Shown here: one piece after another, positions 1 to 13,095 of the stretch
How positions within the stretch are numbered: the stretch's first letter is position 1
Layout of the letters: the number at the start of each line of letters is the position of its first letter
From: Parus major
Lineage: Eukaryota; Chordata; Aves; Passeriformes; Paridae
Length of the DNA stretch: 64,000 nt
Assembly (NCBI RefSeq): GCF_001522545.3
Contig: NC_031770.1
Location: forward strand, 19,533,491-19,597,490
Direction: 5' to 3'
Program-made: the position numbers and the translations under genes
The notes under the pieces: model-generated
Told to the model about the DNA's origin: nothing
What the model saw: the letters and a program-made list of their open reading frames with translations, nothing else
Database searches by the model: none

Positions 1-153
1 CGCGCGCTGCCGGGATCAGGAGGGGCGAAGGAAAGTGTGCAAAGTCCACGCACTGCCCGCTCCGCCTGGCACTTGGCCCTCCCAGCGCCGGCCGTGGGGA
101 GGAGGGGGCGTTTGGGGGAGCGGCTGCCTGTGGGGTCTGAGTGTGACCTGGCG
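1..153. promoter_or_regulatory. CpG-rich block, probable edge of a CpG-island promoter or first exon
   Basis: The first 150 bases are GC-rich and rich in CpG (CGCGCG at the very start, then GCGCCGGCCG near 85-95), in sharp contrast to the AT-rich DNA that begins at about 160. In bird genomes such an edge usually marks a CpG-island promoter. A splice-donor-like site, CTGGCG followed by GTGAGG, falls at 153/154 on the plus strand, and a long T-rich tract follows it. The block could therefore be the end of a 5' exon of a plus-strand gene whose start lies outside the window. A minus-strand promoter firing out of the window is equally possible. No reading frame was recognised, so no gene is named. 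Confidence 0.5.
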
Positions 154-3100
154 GTGAGGAGTTTTTTTTTCCCTTTTGTGATTTTTTTTTTTTTTAATTA
201 ATTTTATTTTTAATTTCACCCTGGTCATTAATGCCATGAAGGCATGACTGATCTGGAGGTACATGTTGAAGTGCTGCAGGGGATGCACTCTGTGTACTGG
301 TTCTAGTTAATATGTTTTTCGTGATCCCAGAGAAAAGAGGACTGCATTTAAGAGATGACTAAATAATGGGGGAGGCAAGTAAAAATGAGTAGAATATAAA
401 GGAGACGAAAATGAAGGTGAATGGTAGTGTGGGAGGGCAGGCAATGAGCAGCTTGGGCCTCTGTTCTGTAATTCTCCCCCTTCCCTATACCATTCCCCTG
501 TCCCACTGCACCCCCACCCCCTGGAATAGTATCTTTTCATACTATTAAGGATATTCTAACAGTAAACATAACACAACAGAAAAATAGATTACACCCCCCC
601 CTTCCCCCCCCCCCGCTTCAACATCTCACTGTCTCACTGCCTGTGACTGGGAGGGAAATCCAAGTGCCCTTTGTATAAACCCACCAAAGTTTTAGGCATT
701 TATTAGCTACACTGTTTAAAATACAACATATAAAACTTGCTTGATACATTTCATTATTACTTCCCTGTTTTATTTCAGAGGACAAAATGTTCTGGTGTAG
801 TGTGCCTCCCCTCACTTTCAGAATGGGAGTAGTTTACAATATAACCTACATTAGATTATACATGGTGCGTGCATAGCATTTCCACTGAAAATAGTCAAAG
901 ACTTAGAATGACGAAGCGACTCATGTGGTTATGATCTTCCTTGTCTTGGGAGCATCAAGGTAGCTGGGGTTCAGCATGCTGGGGAGGGGGGCTCCGTGGT
1001 GTGAGGTGTTTCATGTCTGTGCAGGAATCTGGCAGGTCTCCTTTTAGAGGACTTTAAAAATGTGCCGGGGGCAGGAGAAGGTAAATACGACATTCAGCGT
1101 GCTCATTATCAAAATAAGGAAAACAAATCGATTGCATTAACTGTCTGTGCAGTATCACAGTTATTCCAGAGTATTTTGTCAGAAATTAAAAGGTTACCAC
1201 TGGAGTACTATATCCATATCTCCAGCCTGGCACCACTTATTACTGCAATGGTATTTCAATATTAAGTGATCTTAGAGATATTTCGTCTTTCATTTTGAAT
1301 CCCGAATTTGAATCAGCATTAGGATGTCAGGGCTGTGAGATAAGGTATAACAAACTAAGTAGACAGCTGAAGGGCTCCTGGTGAAGGTGTTGCTGAGAAG
1401 GATATCTTGGGCCGTTCGCAGTAACCTTGTTTACAGGGACATTTCAATTGCAACCTGAATTTCAGTGAGAGGCTGCCTGGACTAATGCCTGCGTGTCTGA
1501 AACCCATCACGAGTGTCGTTTGCACTCTAAACCTTCTCTTTGCCTTCCTTGCATAATTGTAAAAACTTTTCTGGAAGGTTAGGATGATTTTCTGATATGA
1601 AAATTAAGATGTTTTCCTAAGAGGAACACTGCTCTTTGAACTCATGTACATTAGCAACAAAGTATTCATGAGGTTTGATTTTTTTTTTTGGTTCTCTGAT
1701 GTGTCAGGATCAGTAGTTGCACCAGTCTTTTTAACTTCACGAATATGGCTTTGATTTATTATATTTTAGCCCCGGTGGTTTCAAACATATTTTGCAGCAC
1801 ATGAAGTCGGTTCATATCAGAATGTGAAAAAGAGGCATATAGTAACAAGGAACAGTTTTGTAGTGATCTGCTAAATTTTTGTTTTCTTTTCCTAAAGCTG
1901 TTCCAGGAAAATCACGTGAATTTAGCGAGTGGGTGCTAAATGCCAGCAGCCACATTGATGAAGAAAAATGCTGTTGAAATACTTTGGAATAATAAATAGG
2001 ATATGTAATGGTCAACCACAAGATAAACATTTTACACGGTGTTTTTATGGCTCTAAATTGGCTGCATTGTAAACCAAGCTCACTACTCTATTAAGTCATC
2101 AGAGTTTTCAATTATTTAAGATTTTCAGTCAGGCCATCTAATACAGTCGTCATCATCTCCATCAGAAAATTATGCATAAGGTTGTAATTCCTTGTTGTTG
2201 CTATGTGAGGGCTTTGTTGTGGATGGCAGTTTAATTTTGACTTATCAGGACAAATATTACAAAGCACGCACACAGGAAAAAAATGATGTGGAAATAGCCC
2301 CAGCCCTATGAAATGGGGATAGTTACGGCGCTGAAATGTACCTAATACAATTTGAGATCCACTCACTAAGAAACCTTGACAGTATCTGCCTTGCAGGTAC
2401 CGTGCATTTGGAAATACTATATCTCCATTTAAATGCAGATCTTCAGTTTTCTCCAGGGGGCAGTTGGCGAATCTTTCGATTGAACCACCGGTACTAGAAA
2501 AACTAACTGAAGATTTACCCATGAACAAGAGACCCTTTCAAGTCTGCTTTTTTGAAATTATGATTATAAAATTTCCTAATATTGCAATTTTATATTGATT
2601 TTGAATGCCTTTTCAGAAGTCACAGAGAAGGAGTAGTGCCTTTTACTCAAGGTATGCCAATGTCTGCACGCTTGTTTAGCAATCCTAACAGAAATAACTG
2701 CTACAGATAACTTCTTTGTTTTTACATGGCTATTGTGTTTGCATGTGAGTTTTGTCAAATGGACAGAGCAGTCTTGCTTTGATTTTGACCTAGATTCCTC
2801 CTGATTATTCCAATACAGCTAGTACCTGCTTATTTCCCACTGTGAAAATAGGAGAACAACTGTTGATGGTATCTAGCTGGGGCTGCATGGGCAGTAGGCA
2901 CGCATGTCCAGTCCTCTCCCCTCCTCCTTGTTGGCTTCCTTAGTAATTGATAAAATAGCACTGGGGGCCAAAGAGGGTGCTAGCCTGTATTTCCCCTCCT
3001 GTGAATTTTCATTCTTTGAGGGTTTGAGTCAAAGAAAATAGCGGGGAGACAAAAGAGTAGAATGAGTGAATTTATTTCCATCTCCCTATTTGGCGTGAAA

Positions 3101-3352
3101 ATTTTACACACTTACAGAGATGAACAGCGCCATAAAACAAGTCACTCATCCACCTTATTCCATATTTGCTAGAAACTCAGTGTCAGCAGGTGCCAATCCT
3201 CCTCAGAGGGGCTTGTACCGTCTAGTTTCTAGTCCAGTTTTCTATATTGTTTGTCAGCTCTTTAATTTGCAGTGTAACCCAAGGATTGAATTAAATGCCC
3301 AGGACAGAGGGAATGGCAGCTCCCTGCCTGGGATGCCGGCATCACAAACTAC
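154..3352. other. Non-coding AT-rich sequence
   Basis: T-rich runs occupy 161-200, and a C8-TT-C11 tract lies at 594-614. The rest is unique AT-rich sequence with only short open frames on both strands that show no codon bias. Nothing here was recognised as a gene, RNA or transposon. It could be intron 1 of a gene starting in the CpG block, but that is inference. Confidence 0.6.
594..614 (+). repeat. C-homopolymer tract (C7-8, TT, C11)
   Basis: An uninterrupted run of C, then TT, then eleven C. The minus strand is therefore a G-tract. It is a low-complexity element likely to vary in length and to be prone to sequencing error. No function is implied. Confidence 0.9.
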
Positions 3353-3497
3353 CTGAAGAGCACAGGGCAGTAGGTCCTGATCTTTTCTGTGCTGCAGTCC
3401 ATGCACTCTATGCATTCCTGGCTGCTCCTGTCTTCCCACCGGGGGCAAGGGTGCTGCCTGGAGATGCTGCCCTTGTCCCTGTGCCAGAGCCATGAGA
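3353..3497 (-). CDS. Candidate cysteine-rich coding exon (unidentified)
   Basis: This 145-nt minus-strand segment is bounded by a plausible acceptor (TTTCCACAG before 3497) and a good donor (TTCAG followed by GTAGTT at 3352). It is open in one frame, as two bases, 47 codons and two bases. The peptide has five cysteines spaced C-x10-C-x2-C-x2-C-x7-C, preceded by a Trp/Arg-rich stretch. By hand count GC at codon positions 1, 2 and 3 is about 40, 53 and 83 percent, a strong three-base periodicity. The C-x2-C-x2-C-x7/8-C core recalls the short cysteine-rich domains of small TNF-receptor relatives, but the match is too short to assign. The frame stays open upstream to about 3657. Caveat: the periodicity also fits a plus-strand frame (GC order 53, 40, 83) behind the acceptor-like TTTTCTGTGCTGCAG at 3391-3405, so the strand is uncertain. 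It may be a real exon, a decayed one, or chance. Confidence 0.25.
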
Positions 3498-6400
3498 CTG
3501 TGGAAATACCATCCATATTATGCTTACCTGTTAATGGCATATAACCCACTGCCTTCAATACCCCAGAGAAAACGTGCACTTCAGCCTCTGCACGGAGTTC
3601 AGGCAGATCTGCAAAGTCCAATCTTACGTGCACCAGCGTTAATGGCAGAGCTCCCATTCAGCTTAATTGATATTCCTGTAAACATCTGCAGGTTTCTGTT
3701 TCTAGTGGAGGCTACAGCTGGGTGGACTTCTTACAGGGATGTTTTGCATATCGAGGTTGAAAGGGAAGTCGAGCCTGATACATTAACTTATCATCTGTGT
3801 CATTCTCTTGACATCATTTGGATTACTACAAGCATAAATGACAAGGAGATTAGGTGCAAGATCTTCACACACACATCCTTTTTTTAGCATGTTGATCAGT
3901 GGAGATGTTACTTCTCTGAAAACCTTGTTTTAAGTCAAGTCCAGGCAAGCACAAACCTGTGCATGCATATACAAGTGGAGCAAGGCCTATCCTTTATAAT
4001 ACATTTTTTTTCCCTTTAATATCTAGGCAAGATCTCTTATTATAACTCGACCATTAGGGGAAAGAAAATGGAACTTTTCTCAAACAGCTTTTCTGTTGGG
4101 GAATCTAGTGGCAGTTGCTTTGAAGCATGTGTAATTGATTATCATACATTTATTTTAAAAAGGAGACATAACAAGGAATCTAACATGATGTTTTGGAATA
4201 TATCTTCTCCCCACAATGTTCTTGAGGGAAATGTAAGGTTGCAGGCATCATTTCATGCCCTGTATGTTTTTGAACATAAATCAAAGAAATTGTTGGAGAG
4301 TTATAGATGTTCATAGCAACTGTAGCTATAATAAACACATGCAGTATATATTTTCCAAGCTATTTTGTATGGGTGAAAAGCTGAAGCTGGCATTTTGTAC
4401 GAACAATTCAACTTAATCACTGAAAATTTATTTCCTAGTTAGGGTGGTTTACCAGTGTAGCATGAAGTTGTACACCTTCGTTTAAGTTCATCTGGTTATG
4501 AAGGCTCAGTTAAAATTGGAAAAGAATTTAAATTGGATCTAGATACCTTGAATGAATTATTCCCAACGTCAAATTTATCATGATGCCTCCATGGTGATAT
4601 TTACATCTATATTATCACCTGTATTGGTTTCAATGTGTGCTGGATATTTTAGAGAGCAAATAAAAGATAAGAACAGTGTGAAAACCCAAACAATTTTAAT
4701 TGTACTCACAGCACAAAATATGAGCGTATTTAATACAATGGGACAGAGAATCTTGAATGATTGAGTAGTGCAGAGCTACTAATGGGAACAGCAAGTAACT
4801 TAGGCATACACAGTTCCAGATGATTATATTAGTTTTGGTTTAAAGTCTTGATAGATGAAAAGGAAAAAGCAACTATTATGGAGGAATTTTAGTGAGAAGA
4901 ATATAGCCACTCATTTTGTGATGATGCAGAAGGTATTCCATATGTTGATTAGGATCCATGTGCCTTCAAAAGTTAAAAAGAAAATCCAGTAGTCACAGTT
5001 ATTATGTGTATGGATAGACTGAGAAAAGGACACATTTGGGATCTGTGCAGGAATCAGACAGATTTAGATGAACAGTTTCAGACTTAATATTTAAGCAAAG
5101 TCCTAAGTGTCTGAATGAAACAGGTAGGATATGTTTCTTGGAGCCTCTTTGTACTATTGGATTCTGAGATTGATAATTAAAACTGACACTGCTTATTGAA
5201 AATTTTGAGACTGGCTGAAAGGTGGGACTTTTTTAAAAGTGTCACTATGGTTCTGCTGGACTTCTGTTTCATTGTGGTTACCTTCAGTTTTTCCTCTAAA
5301 TACAAGAGCCACAAATCTCTCTTTAAACGAGAAAGTGTGTCTCTTATTACTTGACTGCTGGAAACAGGGTTTTAAAATCTTAAACAAATATTGGTGTAAA
5401 AACTGAAAATTTATACTGGTTTAGTCATTTGTTGTATTAGCTGTCAGTGTCTTCTTGATGATATGTTTGAATTTTAAGGCCGTCATGAATTAAACAAGCA
5501 TTCTATATTGTTACAAGTGGTAGATGTCAGGAAGATAGGCCATGGCCCATCTTGGACACCTGCACTAGTTTGGACTTTAGAAGAGCAGGCAGTGGGATTG
5601 GCTTCCAAGGGCCACCCTTTCTATTGAGGATAGGATGTATGGAGACCTAGAGCTCCTTATGTCACATAAACTCAGAGTCAGCCTCCCCTTCATTTTTCTC
5701 CTAGCTCTTGCTCCCCATCCTCTTTGAACATATTTCTGTGGTCCTGTCTTATTAGCCAGACTACTTTGCTTTGCCCTCTGAAAGTTGGAAAATAGGCTTT
5801 GAATTGTTACTTGCTGCATACAATGCTGTGAAAACAAAATTCAATGAGAAAATCAGAAAGGAGAGAAAAGGGCAGACAGGGAGCTTCAGGCTGAGGTGTA
5901 TCTGGGAAGACTGGGGGGAGGAAGATCTTGCAATTCCAGTTGGTCCCATATTCAGGACCTGTGTATATTTTTACAAAAGAGGGTAGCTGAAGGAGCTGCA
6001 TCCCTGGATCTGTGTTGACCCAGCTGTGTCAAGGGGGTACAGTTATATAGGAAAGGCAAAGAAGAATGGAATCAAACTTGGAGGGGGATGTCCTTCAGCC
6101 TTGACAAGTGCCAGTGCTGTGTGGGGTAGGGCTGCTGGATATGTATGCTCATGCAGCATTCACAAGTCTCAGCTTTTCTGTGCTGACAGTTGGGTATTTA
6201 GAAGCTGTTGAGGAGGAACTTCATTCACTGAAATTCCTGCTTCCACTGGGATATTTTTTTCACTTGTCTTAAATTAGTGCCTTGAGTTTCACCTGGCAAA
6301 AGAAACTTGTTTCACTCTGTGCTGAATTTCTGACAGAAAAAAAAAAACCTCTTCTGCTATACTAGAGTCAAAAGGGGCCAGGTGGACAAGTGCTGTGAGT

Positions 6401-9400
6401 GAGTGGTGTGTGGTGTGGACAGCAGGCTGGGCACTGGAGCACAGAGAGCAGGCGGTTCAAGGTCACTCATGGCCCTTCGTATGGCACATCTGGGAGCAGG
6501 ATGCACAGCTGTGAGCTTTAGTCCTTTACTTTTCTCCAGCATGCAATCCCTTTCTCACAGCTTGAGCAACAGAGAAGCTGTGCTTTTGCAACACACATTA
6601 AATATGGTGGTGTCAGTTTAGGCATGGAAAGGTGAGGTGGTGTGTTGGAGGTAACGTGGGCAGACAGTGAGCCCTGCCTCATAGCCAGGATTTTGAGTGG
6701 CTGCCTTGCAGTGTCCCTTGGGGGAGAAGAGCACGATTAAACCTGCTGATGCCACCACACACTTTCATTTTTCTGGTGTGACACTGTTCAGGTGTGGATG
6801 GGATCCTTCTCCCAAAGGAGAGAGACAAATCTGGGAGAAATGCAGGTTGAATCAATATGGTTACCCTCCTGTAAATGGTGCCTACTTTTAACAAAAATTA
6901 TTTTGGATGTTTCACTGATCAGATTTTGTTTGTTCTTTTTTATTTGAAAGGAGGTGAGGACATGAGCTATGAGTGTCTCAGAAAATTGGGCCACAAGCCC
7001 TTACACTTGTTTGTGCTTGTGAATGAGTGTGTGCACACGTGTGCAACGTGCGTACACAGACTTGGCTGTTGTGTATGCACTGGATCTCAATTATTTTGCT
7101 GTTTGAATCACAGAGCATGTTGTCTTGATGTACTGTCAGTTTTGGTTTCTGCCCTTTGAAATAAAGTTCAAAATATTAAAGAAATAACACGCAATATACT
7201 AGTAGCTAGAATAGTCATAGTGCCTGAAGGGAAAAAAGGGTGGTGATTAATCTGTTTTACAAATGCCCAGGAAAAAACCCTCAACTCCTCCTAACCAAAC
7301 CCTGCAATGGTGCATTTTTAAAAGGGATTCTTCTAAATTTTTTTCCTGAGGTTTTCTGACTGTCTTGGAGAGAGAAGTAGGTCCTGTTTGGGAAGCAGCA
7401 TGCAAGCTCTACGGTCATGCTCTGACTGAGTGCCAGGGGAATGTGTGGTCCCAGTTGCTCTTTGGAGAATCACCCTGGGCTAAATGGTGAAACAACTACA
7501 TCTGAATGAATTATTGATAATTTTTTAACATCAAATGTGAGGATGTGTTTGGAGTATTGCTTCCCAGTAAGGAGTTTAAATAGTTCTAGTGATGTATTCT
7601 TTTTAAATGTTGCTTTTCTGGTCTTACTAGTTTGCTTGGACAGCAGTAAGAGCTGCAGAAGCTGGTGCAGGTTCTGCCCCATCCCTGGTTTGGTTCTGGA
7701 GGGTCAAAGCAGGAACTAAGGGGGCACGAACAGATATTTGGAGCCACACTGAAACTTTGGTCAGAATACCAAACTTTGCAGAATTTGGGATGTTGTACTC
7801 CATGGTTTTAGTCCAACAGGGGCCAGGCTGGATCTGACTCTAGATAAAACACTAAATGAAAAGAATGAGCCACCTCCCACTCCCAAAATCTTTTAATTTG
7901 AACTCTGTATCAGAAAAAAAAAAGCGCTGAGCAGTGCGTGACTGATGCAGGGCAGGCTCAGGATTAATTTAGGATAAACAGGATGCCTGTTGCACTTAAT
8001 TTAGAAATTCTAAGGCAGAAAATGCTTTTGAGTGCAGCTAACAGCTTCTCATCTGCAAATGCCACAATCAAGACATAGCAAAAGGTATTGTGGCAAATTC
8101 TGCAGTTCACAGTCCTGACACAGCCAGAACCTCCTATTATAGTGAGGGAGACTTCTGCTTCTATCACGGCTGCCTGGGATGCAGGATTTCAGAGTGACAT
8201 TAATAAAAATAATACAATAAATATACAATTTCAGAAGTCCTGCAGGACTTGCAGCAAATGCCGGTGGTTTGAACTGGGTGAAGTTGTCAAAGGTTGCTTT
8301 GCTCTCCAGAGCCTGGCAGTAGCTCCACTGAAATGTGATGCCATTGGTTTTCAGCAAAGGTTTCTTTCTGCAGGGCTGCAAACAGAGATCAGCTGCTACT
8401 GTGTATACACAACTAGGGAGCAAATCAAGCAGCACATTTAAGCAGCCTTTTTAACCCTGAGACTTTCCAAGATTTCTTCTTCACGCAGGAAGTTTCCTTT
8501 ATATTGTCAGCTGTAGCACTTTGCTCATGTAATGAGATCAGAGCTAGAATCACTGCTGCACAGTAGAAAGACTTCCTTAAGACATTTGTCCTTGAAACTG
8601 CACCAAACTCTTGGAAGAACCCAGAACCTGTAAGTATGTATGATATAGGCAACAATAGCACGGTGCAAAGCTGCAATCAACCATTATACAATATCCGATT
8701 AGCAGAGCAGGAGGGATTTCTTTTTTCCGATGTTATGTTACATTCATTTTCAATTTGTTCTAAGGAAACAAATCAATTCGGGCTTCTGATACAGTGACTT
8801 TGCAGTAGATGAGCTAGTAGTAATATGTTTGATTTAACTATTTGTTGCTGTCATGTAGCTTGTGGGACAAATATTGTAGCCATCAAGCTGTAAAGAACTT
8901 TTCTTATGTTTTTAGGCATTTTTAAAGGATTTGGGGGTCCATCTTGCAAATAAGTTTCTGCTTTGCTCTTTGATTTTGGCAACCCCACCCTACGCCAAAC
9001 TATAAATAACAAGGCAAACGGAATTAGTCCGTATTGTTCTTAGGTGGCAATAAAATATATTTGTTTGCAGGCTTAATTTAGTCATTAACAATGTTGCTCT
9101 GTTTGGGGTGTTTTTTGTCTTAATTGGATTCTACTCAAGGCTGTCTATTTTGTGTTTTACTATCTTGTCTGTGTCTGTTTAAGTTACTTTGCCGGGACTG
9201 CAGTCTGGTTAAACCTGTATTTAAGCACTATTTATATTCCGAACACATTTCTGGTGAAATAAGTGTTTGAGATTTTTATTTTTTTTAAAGCCTTGAACAG
9301 TATTGTTGTATTAGCAGTGAGTGCCAGAGGAGGCACAACATGGATGAATGTCAGACATAGACCTCATAACCCAAGTCTTCCCTGTACTAAGTCTGACCCA

Positions 9401-11232
9401 AACGTGTCCACTTTGGCAACTGCAAGTAATAAATACCTTGAGCTCCCTTTCAATAAATTTTTCATACACAGCGATACTTCTGTTTATCAGATTAATTTCT
9501 CCCAGGTTAGCCTGATTGATAGCTGGATTGTGGTTTCTTAAGAGCTTTCTCCATGAAACCCCACTGAAGAGCTGCATTCCATTTAACCAGTGAATGTAAA
9601 AACTGGTAACCATGGATTCAGCCACCACTAACTGTCGAGAGCAATGACTTGTTGTAAACAATACAAATGAGCCAGGATAGCAGAAGCAACCAGACATGAA
9701 ATTATTTTAATAGAAATTACGGTAAAGGTCATGTGATACTGTATTGGCTTGAATTCAGTGTTAAAGGGAAAGTATTTCAGTTTTTCAGGTTTGATTTAAA
9801 TGCACATCTCCACTGGCTTCACGTCCGTGTAAGACCTCCAGAAGGGCAAATGAAACAGTTCTTTGGAAAAGCCTGTGCTTAATTGTACATTGTGACTTGG
9901 GCCCTGACCCTGAAAGGATCCTTTAGGAATAGCTACAATATGTGAATAATCAGTAGGATTATTCCATACTAAAAATTAAGTATGTTTGTAGGATTCAGAC
10001 CTTTTAAGATAAGTTAATAAGAAAAAAAATACATTCTAAGGAAATAATAACCTGTCACTAAAGGTAAGTAATGGAAATGCAGGTTTTACTGGTGGTGTGT
10101 GGTTTGACTGGAGATTTTTGTTTGCTTGTTTCAATAACATTAAAAGAAGTTATATGTATCCCTTTGTTTTTAAACATTATGACTTTAATTTCTCATCCAA
10201 TGTGCATCAAATCCTTTTCCTAATTTATAGCCTCCCTTTTGGAAAACTGGTAAACCACGGTGTCAGCTATTATAATATAGCATGGTGATAGGCACATGCA
10301 GACCGCATGAGCAGTCGTGTGTCTTGTCTCAGGAATTTCCATCCCTACAAAATCTTTGCTGACTCCCAGCTGTCACATGGCTGTCACTCACAAATTCTAA
10401 CCATAACCAAATCCTCCTTGCCTGGGCATGCGCTCACCAAACCTCTCTACATACCCATAGGCACAGGCACCAATCAGTCTCTGCTTAAGCACCTTCTCTG
10501 CATAAATGGGTCTCTGCCCCAAGCCTGCTGCATTCCACTAATGTTTTTTCCCTCAATTTTTTTTCCTGGGTGCTACTTCCTTGTGCCTGTCCTTTGTAAG
10601 GAGGAACCTGGAATAGGAATAGTAGTCATTAAGAAATGCAAGCAAAATTAACTCTGTGTGTTATTTAATATAACATTCCAAATGGGTGTGAATTTAAATT
10701 CGAAGCTTTCATGGCCCCCTAAACTTCTTCAGGAAAATTAACCCTCACTGTTCTGTAGGCAGAGTACTGTCACCTTGCAGTGTACTGACTTACTGTTTTG
10801 CGTATTTCTATTTAATGGCATTTTGTAAAATTCAGATTGTGACAGTCCTAGGCTGGAACTTTGGTTATTTTTATTTTTCTAGGTTATTTTTATATTTCAT
10901 ACATGTTACATGCATCTGTGTTGTTTTACCAGTAATTTCGATTTATATATTTTTCAACCAGAAATATTTCAAACAATTCTCATCAGTCTCTTACAACTGA
11001 CCAGTCTCAGCCAAGCACAGGTTGCCACTAAAATACATAGATAGATACAGGACAAATCTTGCTCTCCCTATCCTGAGCTGCCTTTGCCAGACCAAGGAGG
11101 CAATTGCTTGTGTGAGTCAGGAAGGTGAGATTTAGTTTATACACAGATTAACAGCAGGCAAAAATAGACTGACTTATATTGAAAACAAATACTTTTGAAA
11201 ATTAGAGGAAAAGCATTTTAACAGAAATATTT
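3498..11232. other. Unique AT-rich non-coding sequence
   Basis: About 7.7 kb without a recognisable gene or transposon. Open frames of 60-130 codons occur on both strands, but they overlap each other and show no splice-site support or codon-position bias. Short A or T runs are the only simple repeats. Nothing else is supportable from the sequence. Confidence 0.6.
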
Positions 11233-11257
11233 GGGGAGGGGGGGGTTGGTGGGTGGG
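11233..11257 (+). other. G-quadruplex-forming motif
   Basis: Runs of four and eight G are followed within a few bases by two GGG runs, separated by A, TTGGT and T. This satisfies the canonical rule of four G-runs of at least three with short loops. It stands alone in AT-rich DNA with no CpG island beside it. Folding is an inference; the motif itself is seen directly. Confidence 0.8.
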
Positions 11258-12934
11258 AAATGCCAAATTGCAAAGTATTTTCTGTTGTTTGACTTTGTGC
11301 ATGTTAAGAGTGTAATGGTATCCTCCTGTATATCAGAACTGTCAGTATATTAACATTTTACCAAAAGGGAGGAGGTGGCTGGACAGGAAAGATACCACCT
11401 TGACTTTGCGTCTTTATCCTGGAAAGGAGCCAGAACTGAAAGTAAAATGCAGGTGAAAGCACAGTGAGACTCCAGACCAATATCCAGGTAAATCAGGGAA
11501 ACCACACTGGCCTCCTTACCATGAGCTGATTACAAAGCATCAGTAATTTCTTCACCCCTTGAAAACCAGGTGGGGGCTTCATCAATCATTGAGCCTGCCA
11601 GAGCAAACCATGTTTCAGTCTGGAGGGGATAATGCAGTGTTCAGGAAGGAAGGAGTGCACCATGACTCCATGGACTTCATGGCATGGGAAAATGGGCGAT
11701 TTTCCTCTTCTTAAAGTATCTTTGGCATCTTTATGATCTGCAACGTACGTGCTTATTCTGCTCTCCTGTATTTTGCATTGAATACTGATTTTGTAATGCA
11801 AAATTTGCAGGAGTTAGTGAGTGAGCTGCCAGGACTCTTTGCCCATCTGCAGATGATAAGAACTGGGAAGCAGGTCCCTTTGTTTCTCCCATGGTTTATA
11901 AAGGTCAGATGCTGGTTGATGGGCAGCTGTAGGAGAATTTTCATTTGAAGCAGAACTCTGGGAAGATGTATTTGAATGCCCAGAACCTCAGTGTTTTTGC
12001 CACAGAGGAATTTCGGTTATTGCAGTTAGTTAAATGTTGCAGTGCATGCCTGGGATCTGGCAGAAATATTTACCATTAAAATAATTTGTAATAATTAATG
12101 ATATCTGTTTTGTGATACCAGTACTACAGAATAGTAACACTAAGTTACATTTTATTGTTGTAATTCTATTCTACTTTTATGCCAAGATCACTTTTATCAG
12201 TAAGATAGTTTGTATATGAAAATATCTTATTTGCAGTCCTTTCAACTAAATTCAAGGGGGATAAGTACAGGCACCTTTAAAAAGCATTTGTGATATAGAG
12301 ATGCAAGGTGTAGGGAATGTAGGGTAAACTGTTATCTACATCCACTCACATTTTACTTCATGGTTGAGACAGCCAACAGCACTGCAGGTAAGTGAGGAAT
12401 AAATAGATAACTTTTGCCAGGTGGATTCCTGGTTATTAGAAACTGGACGGAAACTACTTAATTCCATGGAGCATGGCAAACTAGTTGGCCACTGAATGAC
12501 AGAATATTGTCCTTTGAATTATTAACTCTTTGTAAACATTACAATGTTTTATAAATTTCTGCTCCTTTCTAGTTGTACCTCTTAGCTGGTGTGGGGAAGC
12601 GAGGTGGGTTTTTTTGAGGACTTCTGTAGTCATTTTGTCTTTTGAACATTTCCAAATGTGCTTCTTCCCATGAGTTATCGAAGGCCTATGATTTATGGGT
12701 TGTAATGTTCTTCAGGTCAGCATAACTGTCATAGGGTCTAAAGACAGGACTGCGATCTGTATCAGCTGCATTAACTTTCCATTAACTTTCCGTGACTAGA
12801 ACACGTCTTTGATTATTCTGCATTATTCCTTTGTACAAAATAAGGTCGTTCTCTGTGTAGTTTAGTTTTAACAGAACCAGACTGTCACTGACCATCAGCT
12901 TTTGCATGCATAGACTCTCTCCTTCCTGGCAAGG

Positions 12935-13095
12935 CTTTAGGCCCAGATCCACAAAAGGATTAGATGCTTTAAGTGGGACTTAAGTGGGATTTAGGCATTG
13001 AAAGCCCAAACTGAGATCCTCAATATCCCCACTGAACTGCCACCTAACCTTAGAAGTTGCCTAACCTGTGTGAGTGCCTATGTTTTCAATATCCA
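12935..13095. repeat. Degraded ancient amniote interspersed repeat
   Basis: The segment carries the phrase TAGGCCCAGATCC, then TTTAGGCATTGAAAGCCC, then GAGATCCTCAA. This wording recurs in old, palindrome-rich repeats shared by turtles, crocodilians and birds. A second fragment with the related phrase TTAGGCACCTAAATAC lies at 29960-30022. I recognise the style of sequence rather than an exact family, so no family name is given. A palindromic DNA-transposon remnant (MITE-like) is my best guess. Confidence 0.45.

Noticed and set aside
3660..3710. GTAAACATC stretch resembling a miR-30 seed
   Set aside because: Only the seed-like bases match; no precursor hairpin is visible.
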